NCBI RefSeq assembly: GCF_021155765.1
Contig: NC_060109.1
Span: 831,001-895,000 of the forward strand
Length of the DNA: 64,000 bases
Direction: 5' to 3'
Source: Diprion similis
Lineage: Eukaryota > Arthropoda > Insecta > Hymenoptera > Diprionidae
Below the pieces are notes generated by a model. The model did not search any database. It was not told the origin of the DNA and worked only from the letters and a program-made list of their open reading frames with translations. The first letter of the stretch is position 1. Each line of letters opens with the position of its first letter. The position numbers and the translations under genes were made by a program. This document shows positions 24,340 to 37,001 of the stretch, piece after piece.

Positions 24340-26477
24340 TCGAAATGAATTTAGACTCAAAAATCATTTGTATAATTTTTTTTAACCGTCGTCGCCTGTA
24401 TCATACAAACAAATAATTTAATAAATATTGCGATAAAATATGGCAAACGAAATATTTGTTCGAATTAAATAAATGCTATTCAATTAAAAGAAAAAAAAAA
24501 ATAATCGAAACAGTGATTCGTGTTATTAAGTGAATAAAGCATCACATTTAAGTGAGTTGATCCAATATTCGTTACGCCATATTTAATCGGCATAGATATC
24601 GTTAGATCGATCAATGTTATAACATCTGTGTGAAATACGTTGAAAATTTAGTTTCATTCATTCATTCGGACAGAAGAAATGAATGTCGATGAATGAAGGG
24701 TACGAATGAATGTAAAGTAATTAGACTTCCAAGTCGAATACACGGAAATGGAAATGAGTAAATGGACACATCATGCTGTATTACGCCATTGCAAAACTGA
24801 TGACTAGAGCTATTCGTTCAACGATTTCAATTACCTACCTACTTTGCCGCTGTGCAAAATTGAGGCCGTACAACCGTAAATATTTTGCATTACATGTACA
24901 GCGTCTATTTATGGAATTTGTTTAATCGACCAAACATATATTCGATACTCACGATCAGCCACGCTTATTTCGAATATGTCCGTAACATAAGAGGATTAAA
25001 AAAACGTGAATGAAACTGAGATAAAGAAATGATCCTTACATGATGATAGAAGACTAGGAAATTTCGCAAGACATGAATGATTCCTCAGACTATTAGCCTT
25101 CGTTTCTTGCCAAGAAATTCTTCACAGGCATTCACTAGCGTTTGTTTAATAGCCGTGGTATCTTACCGATAATATCCTACCTGCAATAGGAAAACAACAA
25201 GCCAAGTAAGAAATTACTTTACTTCGAAGGCAAAGGTGTAACGTAAATGCAAAGTAATCGCGGAAATTTTTACATTTTTTGTTTTTTGCAAGATTAAAAA
25301 AGAAAAAGAGAAATTTTGTTGAAATTTTTTGATCGCTTTTCATCTCGATTTTTAAATACTGAGTCCAAGAGTACGATGAAAAAACTATTTGCAGAGTTAT
25401 TACTTCAGTAACGATAAATAATTTTAACGATACGGTATAAAATGAATTCAAGAAAGTCCAAACCTACGTTTGTATCAATTGTAAAAAATATCGTTCTTCA
25501 TCTCTTCTAGTTATAGAAAAAAATTTCAAAACGAGTCTTATTGATTCACCTGATTGATCGAAGTATAATTACACTGATCTTCCAGATGTTAATAAAACGA
25601 GCTAATAACTCCAAGATTGATAATATTTGTAATTATTATATGCTTAAAAATATGTAATTATAATACGATTTTTAATTATCCTTACGTATAACGATTAATA
25701 TAATTACACCCCGAAATTTATCCTGTGCATAATCAGTTAAAATTACGTAGAGAAATCATTAGCGGTATCCGTATAAAATAATAATAGATATAGACAAAGT
25801 AGACCGCGTCTGGAAAGGTCTACATATTTCGAAACAAGTATACGGAATAGGGGGAATAAAAAAATAATTACCCTTCAGGCGATTCAAGCGCTACGTGTAT
25901 AATATATCTAGAGGATATTACGGCGCTGCGCAACGCTCCAGATATTGTAACGACGAATAAAAGTGATCGTTCACCGACCCGCGCAAAATGCAAAGTGTAA
26001 GAATGAATACTAGGTGAATGAATTATATTTCTTCTACGAAGTATCAGAAATCCAATCACAATTCGATTCCGTGAGTTTATTAGAATTCAATTTCTTCACG
26101 CGTTGCTGGAGTAAATAAATATTTTTCTTTAACCAATTGACGTATAGATATTAGATTCGGATGAAGTTGAACTCTTTTACGGTATTGTTTGTCGTATAGT
26201 AAAACGTATGTAGGTATGTACGTACATACGTGGAAGAAATTATACCAATGCTGTAAAAACAAAGTACAAGTGAAATTGAGATAAAATAATGCGAATGATT
26301 CAAACACCGCAGACTAAAGATATAATATCTGCGCTAAACAATAACAATTATTAACTTATCAGTGTTGTGTATGTAAAAGTAAAAATAATATCGTAAATCG
26401 AGCTGCAATTTCAGATACACCGTGTGTACATAACATTATAATAGACTTTAAGTAAAGATAATTTCATACGTATATGA
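24340..26477. other. AT-rich intergenic DNA, no gene seen
   Basis: Only short, unconvincing open frames on either strand, without coding-like composition or paired splice sites. Scattered A/T runs and a small tgtaggtatgtacgtac run near 26209 are the only local features. Confidence 0.6.
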
Positions 26478-27096
26478 GGTATTCCACGTCAACTCGACAA
26501 GCCAGTGTTAAACCCAGACCATTTCAAAATCATTTCATGTTTTTTTCTAACATTTTACTCGGTAAAAATTACTGCCTGAATTTTTTTCAAATTTTTCTTA
26601 TTAAACCGTTTATTTTTTATAAATATTTCAAGTCGATTGCGAATACCAATTTTTTTAAGTCTGAAAAAAATTCTCAAAATTCCCGTGAATGACACAAAAC
26701 ACCCTCCGTTTTTTAATTTTTTTTTTTTTATCACCTAGTTCGGAATTTTGAGATTTTTAAACCCAAAATTCTCTTTACTAACCAAACATTTACAAGTAAA
26801 TTGACCCTTCTTTGACACTCACGATTCGATCCTGCGTTAATTTTGGGTTTAAAAATTTCGAAATTCCGAATTAGGCGATGCAGAAAAAAATAGAAAAAAA
26901 ATTCGGCCCTCGTTTTTCATAACGGGGGATGTTTTGTATAATTCACTGGATTTTTGAGAATATTTTTCAGATAAAAAAAAATGGGCATTCGCAATCGACT
27001 TCAAAATATTTATAAAAAAAAGAAACGGAGAGAAAAATATAAAATGGATTTGAGATGGTCGGGGTTTAACACTGGTTGAGTTGGCATGAATACCCC
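26478..27096. mobile_element. Foldback/MITE-like element with arms of roughly 250-300 bp
   Basis: The left end reads ggtattccacgtcaactcg, then ccagtgttaaacccagacca. The right end, reverse-complemented, reads ggggtattcatgccaactc, then ccagtgttaaaccccgacca. Similarity continues inward through the whole arm, including aatatttcaagtcgattgcgaat against its complement and gttcggaattttgag against its complement. A central spacer of roughly 70 bases separates the arms at about 26770-26840. No coding capacity. Opposite-strand open frames in the two arms translate to similar peptides (VKPRPFQNHF and VKPRPSQIHF), which only reflects the inverted repeat. No clear target duplication was found. Confidence 0.85.
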
Positions 27097-28144
27097 ATAA
27101 TAATGGCACATTACTGTACGCGTGAATTATTATATCCATGGCGTTGAATTTGAAAGGTCAATATTTTCTGGATTACTCCGGCTTCGTATTTGCACGTACG
27201 TTTAGCTGGACGTGCGGTCGTCAAGTTTTAACAAGCAACAACGTTGTTATTGCAATTTTCGTGTAAAGACGCTCGCTCGCTTGTATATTATATATATAGA
27301 TATACAGATGGCAGGTATACTTAACAACGCAGGAAGAACACGAGGTGCGTATCACATGTGCTTGAAGAAAATCCTTCTATATACCTGTCTGCGTTACGCA
27401 AAACATGTGTGAAAATAATGAGAAAGAATTTGAAAATAAAAACAGAACATTCTTTCTCGTTAAACATTGCAGAAATTAAGTATCTGGAATAAAAATAATC
27501 TCCATGCATTCCAAAAGAGTTAAAATTAACGGTGTAGAGTACTTTTCAGGTTCATCCAGAAATTTCAAAATCCAGTTTTTTGCCAAGTTCACGATATTTT
27601 CTCATAGATTGAAAATTGGGATTTTTTCTCCAAACTTGATTCGTTCAAATTTCAAAGATGCGAAAATAAAATAACAAAGAATGAATTATTCTAAATCTTG
27701 ATTTTAAAAAGTGTCACTGATTAGAACGACTACCAATCCAATAATGTCTCAAGATTTCGAAAACTTCATCTTTCGTTATTTTATTTACGCATATTTGAAA
27801 TTTCGATGTATCGGCCATTCGAAATATTCAACCCCCACCCGAAATTTGATCACCCCTGCGGTCTTTGCACCCCTTGATTTTAATCGAGGAGTAAAAAATC
27901 GGTCCAAGTAAAAATCCGCCGATCGCGTTTGGCCGCGGAGCTGCGGACCGAGTCGAATATAAAATACTCACTCGCCTCTTGGCGCAATTGGTTTCGGTGA
28001 TTAGAAAATAAGTTTTGACGCAAGAGAAGCGACCACCGCTGTTCGGCCCATGTACCTCGAGCCTGACTGCAGCCCCACGAGTAGGTAATACAAGTCGCAC
28101 AATAGCTCTGCCATGGTAGTGAGTGCGAGTAATGTAGTCAGCGA

Positions 28145-28200
28145 GTAACTAGTCAGTCGCGCGGCCGACATCGCACTGTGCAGAACACTGCACTAATATA
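28145..28200 (+). promoter_or_regulatory. Weak candidate arthropod core promoter
   Basis: tagTCAGTcg fits the arthropod initiator, with the A at about 28154. Downstream at +28 to +32 is agaac, four of five matches to a downstream promoter element. It sits at the edge of a CpG-rich island. It could start a non-coding first exon of the MFSD6-like gene almost 9 kb away, whose coding exon is preceded by a splice acceptor. No donor was tied to it, so this is speculative. Confidence 0.22.
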
Positions 28201-28242
28201 ATTGTATTCACCGATTGGCGGAATGTGAATAAGGAAAGAAGA

Positions 28243-28270
28243 GAAAGAAAGAAAGAAAGAAAGAAAGAAA
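28243..28270. repeat. (GAAA)n microsatellite
   Basis: About seven uninterrupted GAAA units. Confidence 0.9.
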
Positions 28271-28922
28271 AAATAAAATAAAACATTATAATCTTTCGAA
28301 AAGTTCACCGATTTATAGAAGAAAAATTTCCTTAAGATCTCTAGATCGATTAACCTTAAGCAATAATTCAACATTTTGCACAATTTTTACAAAAAAATAG
28401 AAACGAAATAATGTAACTTTGTGAATTGATAATGCTCACCGCGCGATCGATATCCTACAATTCGATCCATTAACGTATACCTGCAGTAACGACCGCATTC
28501 TTTTCCAATAACGCGATAATTCATATTATTCAAATATTCTATAACTACGTGTAACTGCAATCGCAAAACCGTTGCAAAAAGAGACTGAGAATAAAAAATA
28601 ACGACATTTGAAAAATCTCTTTATTCAAGCTCATTGTTCGGTGCGAGTATAACAAGTGTGTAAAAGTGCATGCGATCGATAACTGTGGATTAATAATAAA
28701 ATTCAAAGGGTGAGTGCTAAAAATTATCTACAAACGAAAAACAGCTGATTTAATTTTTTTATTTTGTTTTCTTTATTTTTTTTAAGGCATAATGTGATAA
28801 TTTTGTATTTTCGTGTTGACCAAAACACTGTATAGCGTTTCGGAGGTTGTTTAATCGTACACAAGCTGACGTAGCGCATCGGATGGAATAAAAAAAAATT
28901 TTTAGTTCGCCAACTCGGCGCC

Positions 28923-28931
28923 AGATGGCGC
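28923..28931 (+). promoter_or_regulatory. CTCF-like core motif
   Basis: AGATGGCGC fits the fly CTCF core pattern AGRKGGCGC and lies in a near-palindrome, gcgccagatggcgc. A single short match has a notable chance rate, so this is only a candidate insulator site. Confidence 0.3.
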
Positions 28932-31900
28932 TGACACTCAGCGCTCCCATAGGAGAGTTGATCGCGGGCTTTACGGCCACCCCGGAGTAGAATTTGAGCT
29001 GCTTTCGCATGAAGTCGACACTGCCAACCCAACATCGACGAATACTCATTTGAAATTCACGAATGAAACTTTTTTCACGGTAAATTGCAATATTTAGATT
29101 CAAAGACGTGAAGTAAATACCGATGATTTGCGGCAAAACAAAGTAGGACGTCTTGATTCTGGCTGTACTACACGACTGGCATGGAATACCTGTGTCAATA
29201 AGTGACGTGGAATATTACGGTGGTACCATTGACCTAAATTTTCACCAACGTCAAATATTTCGGCTCTCCTACGGTGTCGAAATACCAAAGCACCGGACCT
29301 CTGACTAAGCATGCAAATACATGCGACGAAAATCCGTCTTTACTATATATACGCGATAAGCATATTTCGTAATCACGTTTTATTTATTGTTAAGTCTCGG
29401 CGGACCTGCAGGGTATTAGAAAGAAAAACCGCGGTTTTAATCGATGGTAAATTGACGTGCTATGCCCAACCTTTCACCGCGCATCGCACATCGTTTGCTA
29501 TAATCGTTAACGGTCCCCGAATATCGAGTGAGTATGTCTCGCACTTCGAGGTTCTTGAAGTCGAAATGATGTCGCATCAACACACGACTTTGCAGTCAGG
29601 GACTCAATCACGTGGCCGATAAAAGTAGAAAATTGCAAATTCGCCGCAATCACGTGCCCGCAATTCGACGATTTTCGTTATCGACGTTAAGATGTTTTTT
29701 ATTCGATTCATCCGAATTTTTTAAGTCAACTTTAAGAGCTACCGTGTTTTTTTTTTATTTTTATTTTATTGGCATCCAATTGTTTCGTTTTATATACCGT
29801 TTTTAGTGATGTGACAAAGACACGAAACTCTCAACTGAATTATACAGACTTTGATTTGAAATTATTTTTACTAAGCCAGTCATTATACCGCTATGATAAT
29901 CGACTATCAATTATTAGGGATAATAATTACACCGAGACGTTTACGATGATAATTTCTTACACAAGTTTAACCGTTAACAAATCCATCGATTATACATCGT
30001 TCGATAATAAATTGTGTACATATATGTATCTATAATCTATACATACGAAAGCCTAAGCAGCTGCGCAATGTTCTTTCTTTTCTATTTTATTTTTAAGAAA
30101 ATTTTCGCCTTTTTTTTTCCCCTCAACGAGAATCGCGAGACAAATGAATCCCGAGATGAAAATATGAATATAGATTATAACTATGAATCGTGATACGATC
30201 GAATTGAAAAATTGAATTTATTTAGTTGGTATAATATTTTTTTGTCTTTTTTTTTATCGTTAATTTTCTACCCGCCATATTATGTTACGCTTTGAAAGAT
30301 TATTTTGCTTATCCTGTCTTTCCTTCTGTTAGGTTAAATAATACTATACCTGTGTTGTGTACGTAAATAAATAAATAAATAAATAAAAAAAAAATATAAT
30401 TTTATGATTAAGGACGTCGAGAAAACTTTTATCCCAACGTTGCGATTAAGGTTAAAAAAAAATCCGGCCTTGCAGATTTCACTCACGTTTGAAACAGCAT
30501 GGCTTGATCCTACTACAGTCGAAAGAGTCTAGACAATTTACAGTTTAATGTCACGCTGCCTCGTAGAATTGTATAAGGCGCCGTTAAACCGAACTGCGTC
30601 ACGACGCAATCCGATACGCAGAATTACGTAGAAAGCTTATTGCATCTCGATCGATCGAGTGATCCGACGATCTGAAATCAAGACTCCGTCAAAGGAATTG
30701 TATTTTTCTATTTCATCTAGGACGAGTTTTTGTTTGCCACCTTTTCTCGTCTTCTTGGAAATTCGAAGATCAAAAATCACGAAATCGGAGATGTTATATA
30801 ATATATATTATTTTATTTATTATTATTAATCGAATTTATGAACAATATTTCATGCGAATAAAGGTAATATACCTCTGCTGAGAGAATTTGGCAAAACACA
30901 ACTTGCGGTTAGGAGGATTTTTCGGAAATATTCTTTCACTTGAATTTCATGCGACTAATAATAATCACTGAAAACAATAACGAGTGAATAAATATCGCTA
31001 TTTACAATCTCGTGATAATTAGATTTTATTGAAAATATGTGGTTTCATTTTTACAATCATTATCTCGTAACGATAATCTTAATACGATCGAAATTTGGGA
31101 AATACGTACGCGGTCATAAACAATAAAAATGAAATAAAAAATGCGAAACGTTTCAAAGGATCAAAAACAATCACTCGGAGACACAATAAACAACTCCGCG
31201 GTGTAATATGTTGGAAAATAAGAATAAAAAAAAACTGCCGATACAGAGTGAAAGAGAAAGGAAAGTGCAGGCTAGATAATCTCCGGCTCTAAGCGCGCTG
31301 CGTAAATTATCTAGCAGTAGATAATTGGTAATAAACATGGACGTATACGGTGCTAAGATTACGTACATAATGAACCATGTATTACACATCCGATTCAAAG
31401 TATAATTGCTTTCGGAATTAGAAAATGAAGTTTTTTCGGACGACTAACTACGTGGCAAAAAACGTCAACAATCACGTATATACCGTACCTTTTTTTTATC
31501 CATAAAGAAACTTTTCAATCAGCATGATATCAATTGACGTGTGACCATAAAGAGTAAAATTTGCCTCCAGCTAAGTAAACCGCAAACATTGGCGAGAAAT
31601 GATTTGCGGTATTGGATTTGCAGTGATCCGCGAGATTACAGATCGGCACAGACTTCGCTGTCACATCGCCTATAGAATCATGTTTAATGGATATGGGTTT
31701 TAAAAAATGACAAATTATCATACGGCTGTCGCAAAATATATCTACAACCGATGAATTATTCATCTCGTGAAATTTTTTCCGCTATAGCGGCTGATCCGAT
31801 CTGCAATACGAATGATATCCGCAATTAACGCAGTTTATAATAATAATATACCTAATTTCCATCCACGTATTGTCATTGATCTTAATTGTTAAGAGGGAGA

Positions 31901-32340
31901 GAAAAAATCGTCATTACAATTCGACGCTATTATTCCGCTATTCCGGGTCTAATTTGCAGCGCGAATTTTGAGGTTAGGGGCGAAGAATTTCGCCAATGAA
32001 GAGCGTCGTCTACGCCCACTTACGTCAAGAAGTGGGCTAAGAATAAGGATATTAGAGGGGTTCAGTGTCCTTCGTTTCAATATTGAACGCAGCAACGTGG
32101 GGGGCCAAGCAAGAATTGTGAAAACATTTCGCGGGGATTCCCCAGATCCTTGATCGCAATCTTCGTCTATTCATCGTTTCGATGCCGCTTCGTGCTAAGT
32201 TTACGATCAGTAATGAGTACCTAACGGATTTCGTACACGACGACGCCACCATAAACCGATCGTATGTGACTGGTTTAATTTGAGAAGGCATGTCTGTGAA
32301 CGACTAGCTGCCGATGTGTTGAAAATTTCCGGTGATTTAA

Positions 32341-32890
32341 CCCCTTCGTTGGCAGCAAGAATTCGATAAAAAGTGCCCAAAATAAGTGATTTATGTTACT
32401 GATTAGAAATCTGAACTCAAAATTTAAAAATTCGAAATGGCGGATCTAATATGGCCATCAAAAGTGCGAAAAACGGTTTAATTTGGATAAATCTTGCTAC
32501 TCATGGGTTATTTCGAACTGTTTTTTGCACGGTCGTCCGTCATATTAGATACGCCATTAAGAATTTTTCAATATTGTGTTCAGATTCGTATTAAGCCACC
32601 TCGAAAAGCCCAGAGTACCAATTTTTATCTAAATCGAGTAAAATTTTCAATTTCGGTCCGCCATTTTAGCGCCACCATTTTGAATTTTCAAATTTAGAGT
32701 TCAGATTCGTGATAAGCGACCTCAAAAATCTCTGGGTGCTAATTTTTATCTAAATCGAGTAAAGTTTTTTGGTTTTTGTCCGCCATATTGGCGCCGCTAT
32801 TTTGAGATTCTAAATTTTGCCTTCAAATTCGGATTCAGCGGAAACAAAAATAAAGGTTGACGCACTATTTCGTCAATGCTAACGAAGGGG
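32341..32890. mobile_element. piggyBac-type MITE, 550 bp, flanked by TTAA
   Basis: The element starts CCCCTTCGTTGGCA and ends TGCTAACGAAGGGG, terminal inverted repeats with a single mismatch over 14 bases. It is bordered on both sides by TTAA (32337-32340 and 32891-32894), the obligatory target duplication of the piggyBac superfamily, whose termini typically begin CCC. There is no transposase frame, so it is non-autonomous. Internally a unit of about 121 bp is repeated (cagattcgt at about 32581 and 32702), containing taatttttatctaaatcg-like and gtccgccat phrases. Confidence 0.88.
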
Positions 32891-32894
32891 TTAA

Positions 32895-35800
32895 TCTTCG
32901 TAAAAAATTCGTTAGCAATTAGCGATTATTCAACTTGTGTAACGAATTAATAATTACATATTTTTATTCTTTCATTCTACAATTCATGTCTTCACGAGCG
33001 AATCGACAAGGTTGATTTGCTCGCTTCTATTTAACGCACTTCCGCCGTATTCCGGCAAGTGAAGACAAGGTCGATCTTCGCGTCGTGAAATTGTGTCGTG
33101 AAGCACGAAGTGTTTGGAAATTTGACCATGGAGGTTTGTTTTTCTCATCATATGAGATTCGGCGAATTCTTTGATAAATATATTTTGGACATCAGATTTC
33201 GGACTCATTCCATGCATTTTTCGTCGATCTTCACTCCAAGTTCTCCTTCTACGAGTTCATTCCTCTCTTACTCACACGCCAAACTTTCATTTTTGCACAT
33301 TTTCTCATCATTTCTTACATTCTCACCGAGCGAAACTGGTTTCTCGAATTGATCATACTAATTACAGAATCTATCGCGGAATGAATGTTGAATATGAATT
33401 GTTGAATTAATTTAAAGAGGGTGCAGCAGAGACGGTGAAAAAAATAAATAACAATTCTATAAAGGAAACCATCGCAAAGTCAGAAGTAATAAAAATTAAT
33501 ATAACGTTACTTGGTTGATTTTTTCGCTGCAAATCTGTGGTTCTGTTTTTTCAAACAAATACAATATCTCGGATTACACTAAAAGATCGGGCAAAATGAT
33601 CACGCAGATGAATTTTTAACGGTTTTATACGTCCGCAGACTCGAGCGTCGACAGCGTCGCCTAGAATAGGCGCCGCAAATATCCGAGTCACAAGCAAACG
33701 TAACCGGATAAAATGGATAATTGGGCCCAATGACACTGGTGCGGACTCAGACGCTCTCCGTTACCATCTATCTATCTACTATCTATCTATCTATCTATCT
33801 ATCTATTTAATTTACGGGGTCTACCCAACAGACGAGCAAAAAAAAGGGTTTTTTCAAAAAAATGTTTAACAAGTTTTAACTGTATAGTATATTGATATGA
33901 GCTTTGTTAGACTTAGAAAATACACTCCCAAATTACATAAAAAAAATTGTTTTTCATTGATTTTAATCACTTTTTATACACAAAAACTGTAGTTGAAATT
34001 TCCAAGAAATTTTCTTTCATACATATACTCGACGATAATCGTCAATTGCATTACAATTAAGTTCACTCGAGTCTCCACAGCATTTATAATGACCATCGAC
34101 ACAAATGACAGAAATCGTAGAAAATGATACGTTACTTTGATAAAAATAAGAATCAAGATATTTTCACGAGAATGTAAAGATAAAATTTCCAATTCCTAAT
34201 TAGTACTCGATTGGGTTACAATTTTTTTCTTTTCTTTTTTTTTACATATTTTCACCGAAGAGAATATGACAAAGATATTCTGCACGATTCGGTCACATAT
34301 TGCTTCGTAATGCTTCACAGTAATCCGTGCAAATATCGATAAACCGGATATCGTTATTTTCATATTTAGCAAAACACGTATAACTATAAGAAAATCCGAA
34401 GTATCTTGTATTTGTCAATCACACATTAATCTTTCATTTTCTCGTTTTGCTCTTTCCTCGGGAAAAACTCGCCGAGCGTTTGTGCAAATTATGTTTAAGC
34501 CATTGTCATATCGTAGCTCGATGGAATTTCAGGAAGCCGTTAGTTAACACTCAACAAGGTCTTGAGAAATCGTACGGATAGCGTGCGATGGTTAGATTAC
34601 GCAACGCGACTTATTTTTCTGAGTTATTAGTAAATTTTCATACCCGTTAGATAGTATAGTTTGTAAAAAATTTCTCACTGCCCGCAAGGAGTTCGGAAAT
34701 TTTTTTTTTTTTTAATTTTCCCTTCATTTTCCAACTTTAAAATCGTATACAATTTACCTCAACTTTTTACTTTCTACTTTAACTTAAATTTTGCCTTAAG
34801 GATATTTTATTTTTCCCCCATCGGTTCGCACGTGATGTACAATTTTTGTACGATACGATGCACTTCATTGTAAGATATATGAAACGCGATAACAAACATC
34901 GCTCGCGGTGTTCAAAAAGCACAGCAGCTTATACCTTCGACGTTATAACACAAACATGCAGTATGTATCTCGGATTGCAACGAACGCACAATATCAAACA
35001 TTTAATATTCAATAATGAAACCGCATGCTTTCGCTACTACGAACAATAAAACTGACGCGTAGAAATTCTGCGCGGCGACAAAGAAAAAAAAAAAGAACAA
35101 TTGAGAGGAAATGTTCGGTTTTAATTAAATTAAAAAAACGGTTAAAGATTCATGCCAAAAAAAAAATTATTATAATTATTTTAAATCGATCAATTTCAAA
35201 TCGACGTTTGTATCGAACTTTTCTTATCCATACAGCATCGCGGAAAACATTTTTTGATAAAACGATTTTCGAATAATTTTTATAACGTATTATTTGTAAA
35301 AGACTCGATCAATGTCGATACTGAAGCTGTGTTTTTAGTAATAAAAATAGACATAAACAGTGTTTCGTTTGCAGCATTGCGAACTTGAATACCTACACTT
35401 GCATAAATATATATATGTAAACATAAGACAGATGTCATCTTTGCAGGAAGTGACAAGTAAAATAATGATATTTTAAGACAGCTGTTGTTTAGTTATTATG
35501 TATTTCATTCAATTTGCAACTGCATAGGAATCTGAAGGGATCCGGTTGCTCCACTCGACTTAAAGGCTTATGGCACGTTTATCGTTGCAAATGGCATGCA
35601 CATGTCACATTGTTCCTAGAAAGATTTACGATTAGCCATGCTACTGCAGCAGCACGTGCATTATTGGCACAACGTGTGTTCGAATGAAAAAAGTAAAAAC
35701 AAATCACGCGTTACTCCTTGAAAAATATAAAATGTAAGCGCGTTTGTGTATTTGAAAACTCGTTAATTTTTTTTTTTTTTTTTTTTTTTCGTTTTACCCT

Positions 35801-36804
35801 TAGAGTTTAACTGTTTAAAAATAATTTTATCAAGTCATTAGATCGATAATAGAATCGATCATCGTTGCAAATCAATCGCAAGAAGGAAAGAAGAAATTTA
35901 AAAACTACTCGAGGCATGATCATTATTTATACAGCTGATTATTGTTAGCAGTAAAGAGAATGGATGCAATCGTAGTTGAGGATAAATCACCGATCGATGA
36001 GCTGCATAATTTGACGCTTGAAGGTGCGTCTCGGTTATGTAAAGGTGAATAATTTGCACGAGGATCCCATGGCTCTGGCAGCCATCAGGGTCATTGGCTG
36101 TAGAAAGCCAATCATGTCTGGGTCATTGAAAACTCCTGACAATAACTGGCCCGGCATGGCAGTCATCGTGAAGAATTATACTGCCCATGGCCATGTGATT
36201 TAAAATCCGGAGGCCAGTCGGAGGTGGATCATCGAGGCGCATGTTTATATACGTGACAGGAAATATGTATATCGTTCGAATGATCTATGACTTTTTCGCA
36301 TTGGCCAAAACGAAATTCGTTGAAAAAATTGATTTGTGTGTCAATTGTCGTTCACTTATCTTCGAGTAGAAAAAAGAACATTTTCTTCCTCGTTCAAATC
36401 CCCTGCGAAATTTTTGCAAAGATCTTTGATATTTTCAACCGATAATAGGATCAAAGTTTATAGTCAATCTGTGATCATCGGATCAGAAAAGCGAAATGAT
36501 GAATAGAGAAGACGGTTTATTGAAGCTGCAGGATTCCACAAGTCAAAATAGCCTGCTTTTACTATTTAATCATTTTTCTCTCTGCGAATGTAACAATCAA
36601 ATTATTTGTTCGTATTAATTTACTGCGTAATTTCAAATGACAAAAAATGAATTCAGTCCAATTTGCATTATTGCTTTTCTCCTTTCCTGCGAGCATGTAT
36701 TGATCAACAGCCGATAAAAAGTGTTCGAACCGTGTAATTTAACACGACGAAATTCAATCACCGTATCGCAATATGTGACACCGATTTGTCTCTTTTGATT
36801 TCAG
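32895..36804. other. Intergenic DNA before the MFSD6-like gene
   Basis: AT-rich with homopolymer runs and a (CTAT)n microsatellite. No coding exon recognised. A GC-richer patch at 36060-36220 contains a hairpin (attggctgtagaaagccaat) and an open frame, but no splice context. Confidence 0.5.
33766..33806. repeat. (CTAT)n microsatellite
   Basis: About ten CTAT units with one interruption (ctactatc). Confidence 0.9.
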
Positions 36805-37001
36805 ATCAAACCAGAAATTTTTACCATGAGGTAGTCAGAGGAAGCCGTGAACGAAAGGAAAAGAAGCTTTTCCCAACCGATTTCGAGTTCCCCTGAATAT
36901 TTTTAGCCTTCTTGTTCAAGTTTTTGTTATTTTTATTCCAATTGTTTTCGTTATTGTTTTTGTTATTCTTTTTAAATCGTGATAATAATTAAAACCGCAA
37001 A
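36805..37001 (+). promoter_or_regulatory. 5' UTR part of the first coding exon of the MFSD6-like gene
   Basis: A strong acceptor (ctcttttgatttcag, ending 36804) precedes the coding start at 37002, implying at least one non-coding exon further upstream. The leader contains an upstream ATG that gives a two-codon frame (ATGAGGTAG at about 36826), which could dampen translation. Confidence 0.5.

Larger units (their letters stand above)
27097..32336. other. Long intergenic stretch, no gene assigned
   Basis: Mostly AT-rich. Two GC-richer islands stand out: 27900-28200 (many CpGs; possible promoter or 5' exon) and 28900-29060 (CTCF-like motif plus an open minus-strand frame). A (GAAA) microsatellite lies at 28243-28270 and an AAAT-type repeat near 30367-30388. 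No open frame here has paired splice signals or a family I recognise. Confidence 0.5.

Noticed and set aside
26474-27139. Two short opposite-strand frames with similar peptides
   Set aside because: Similarity follows from the long inverted repeat, not from duplicated genes.
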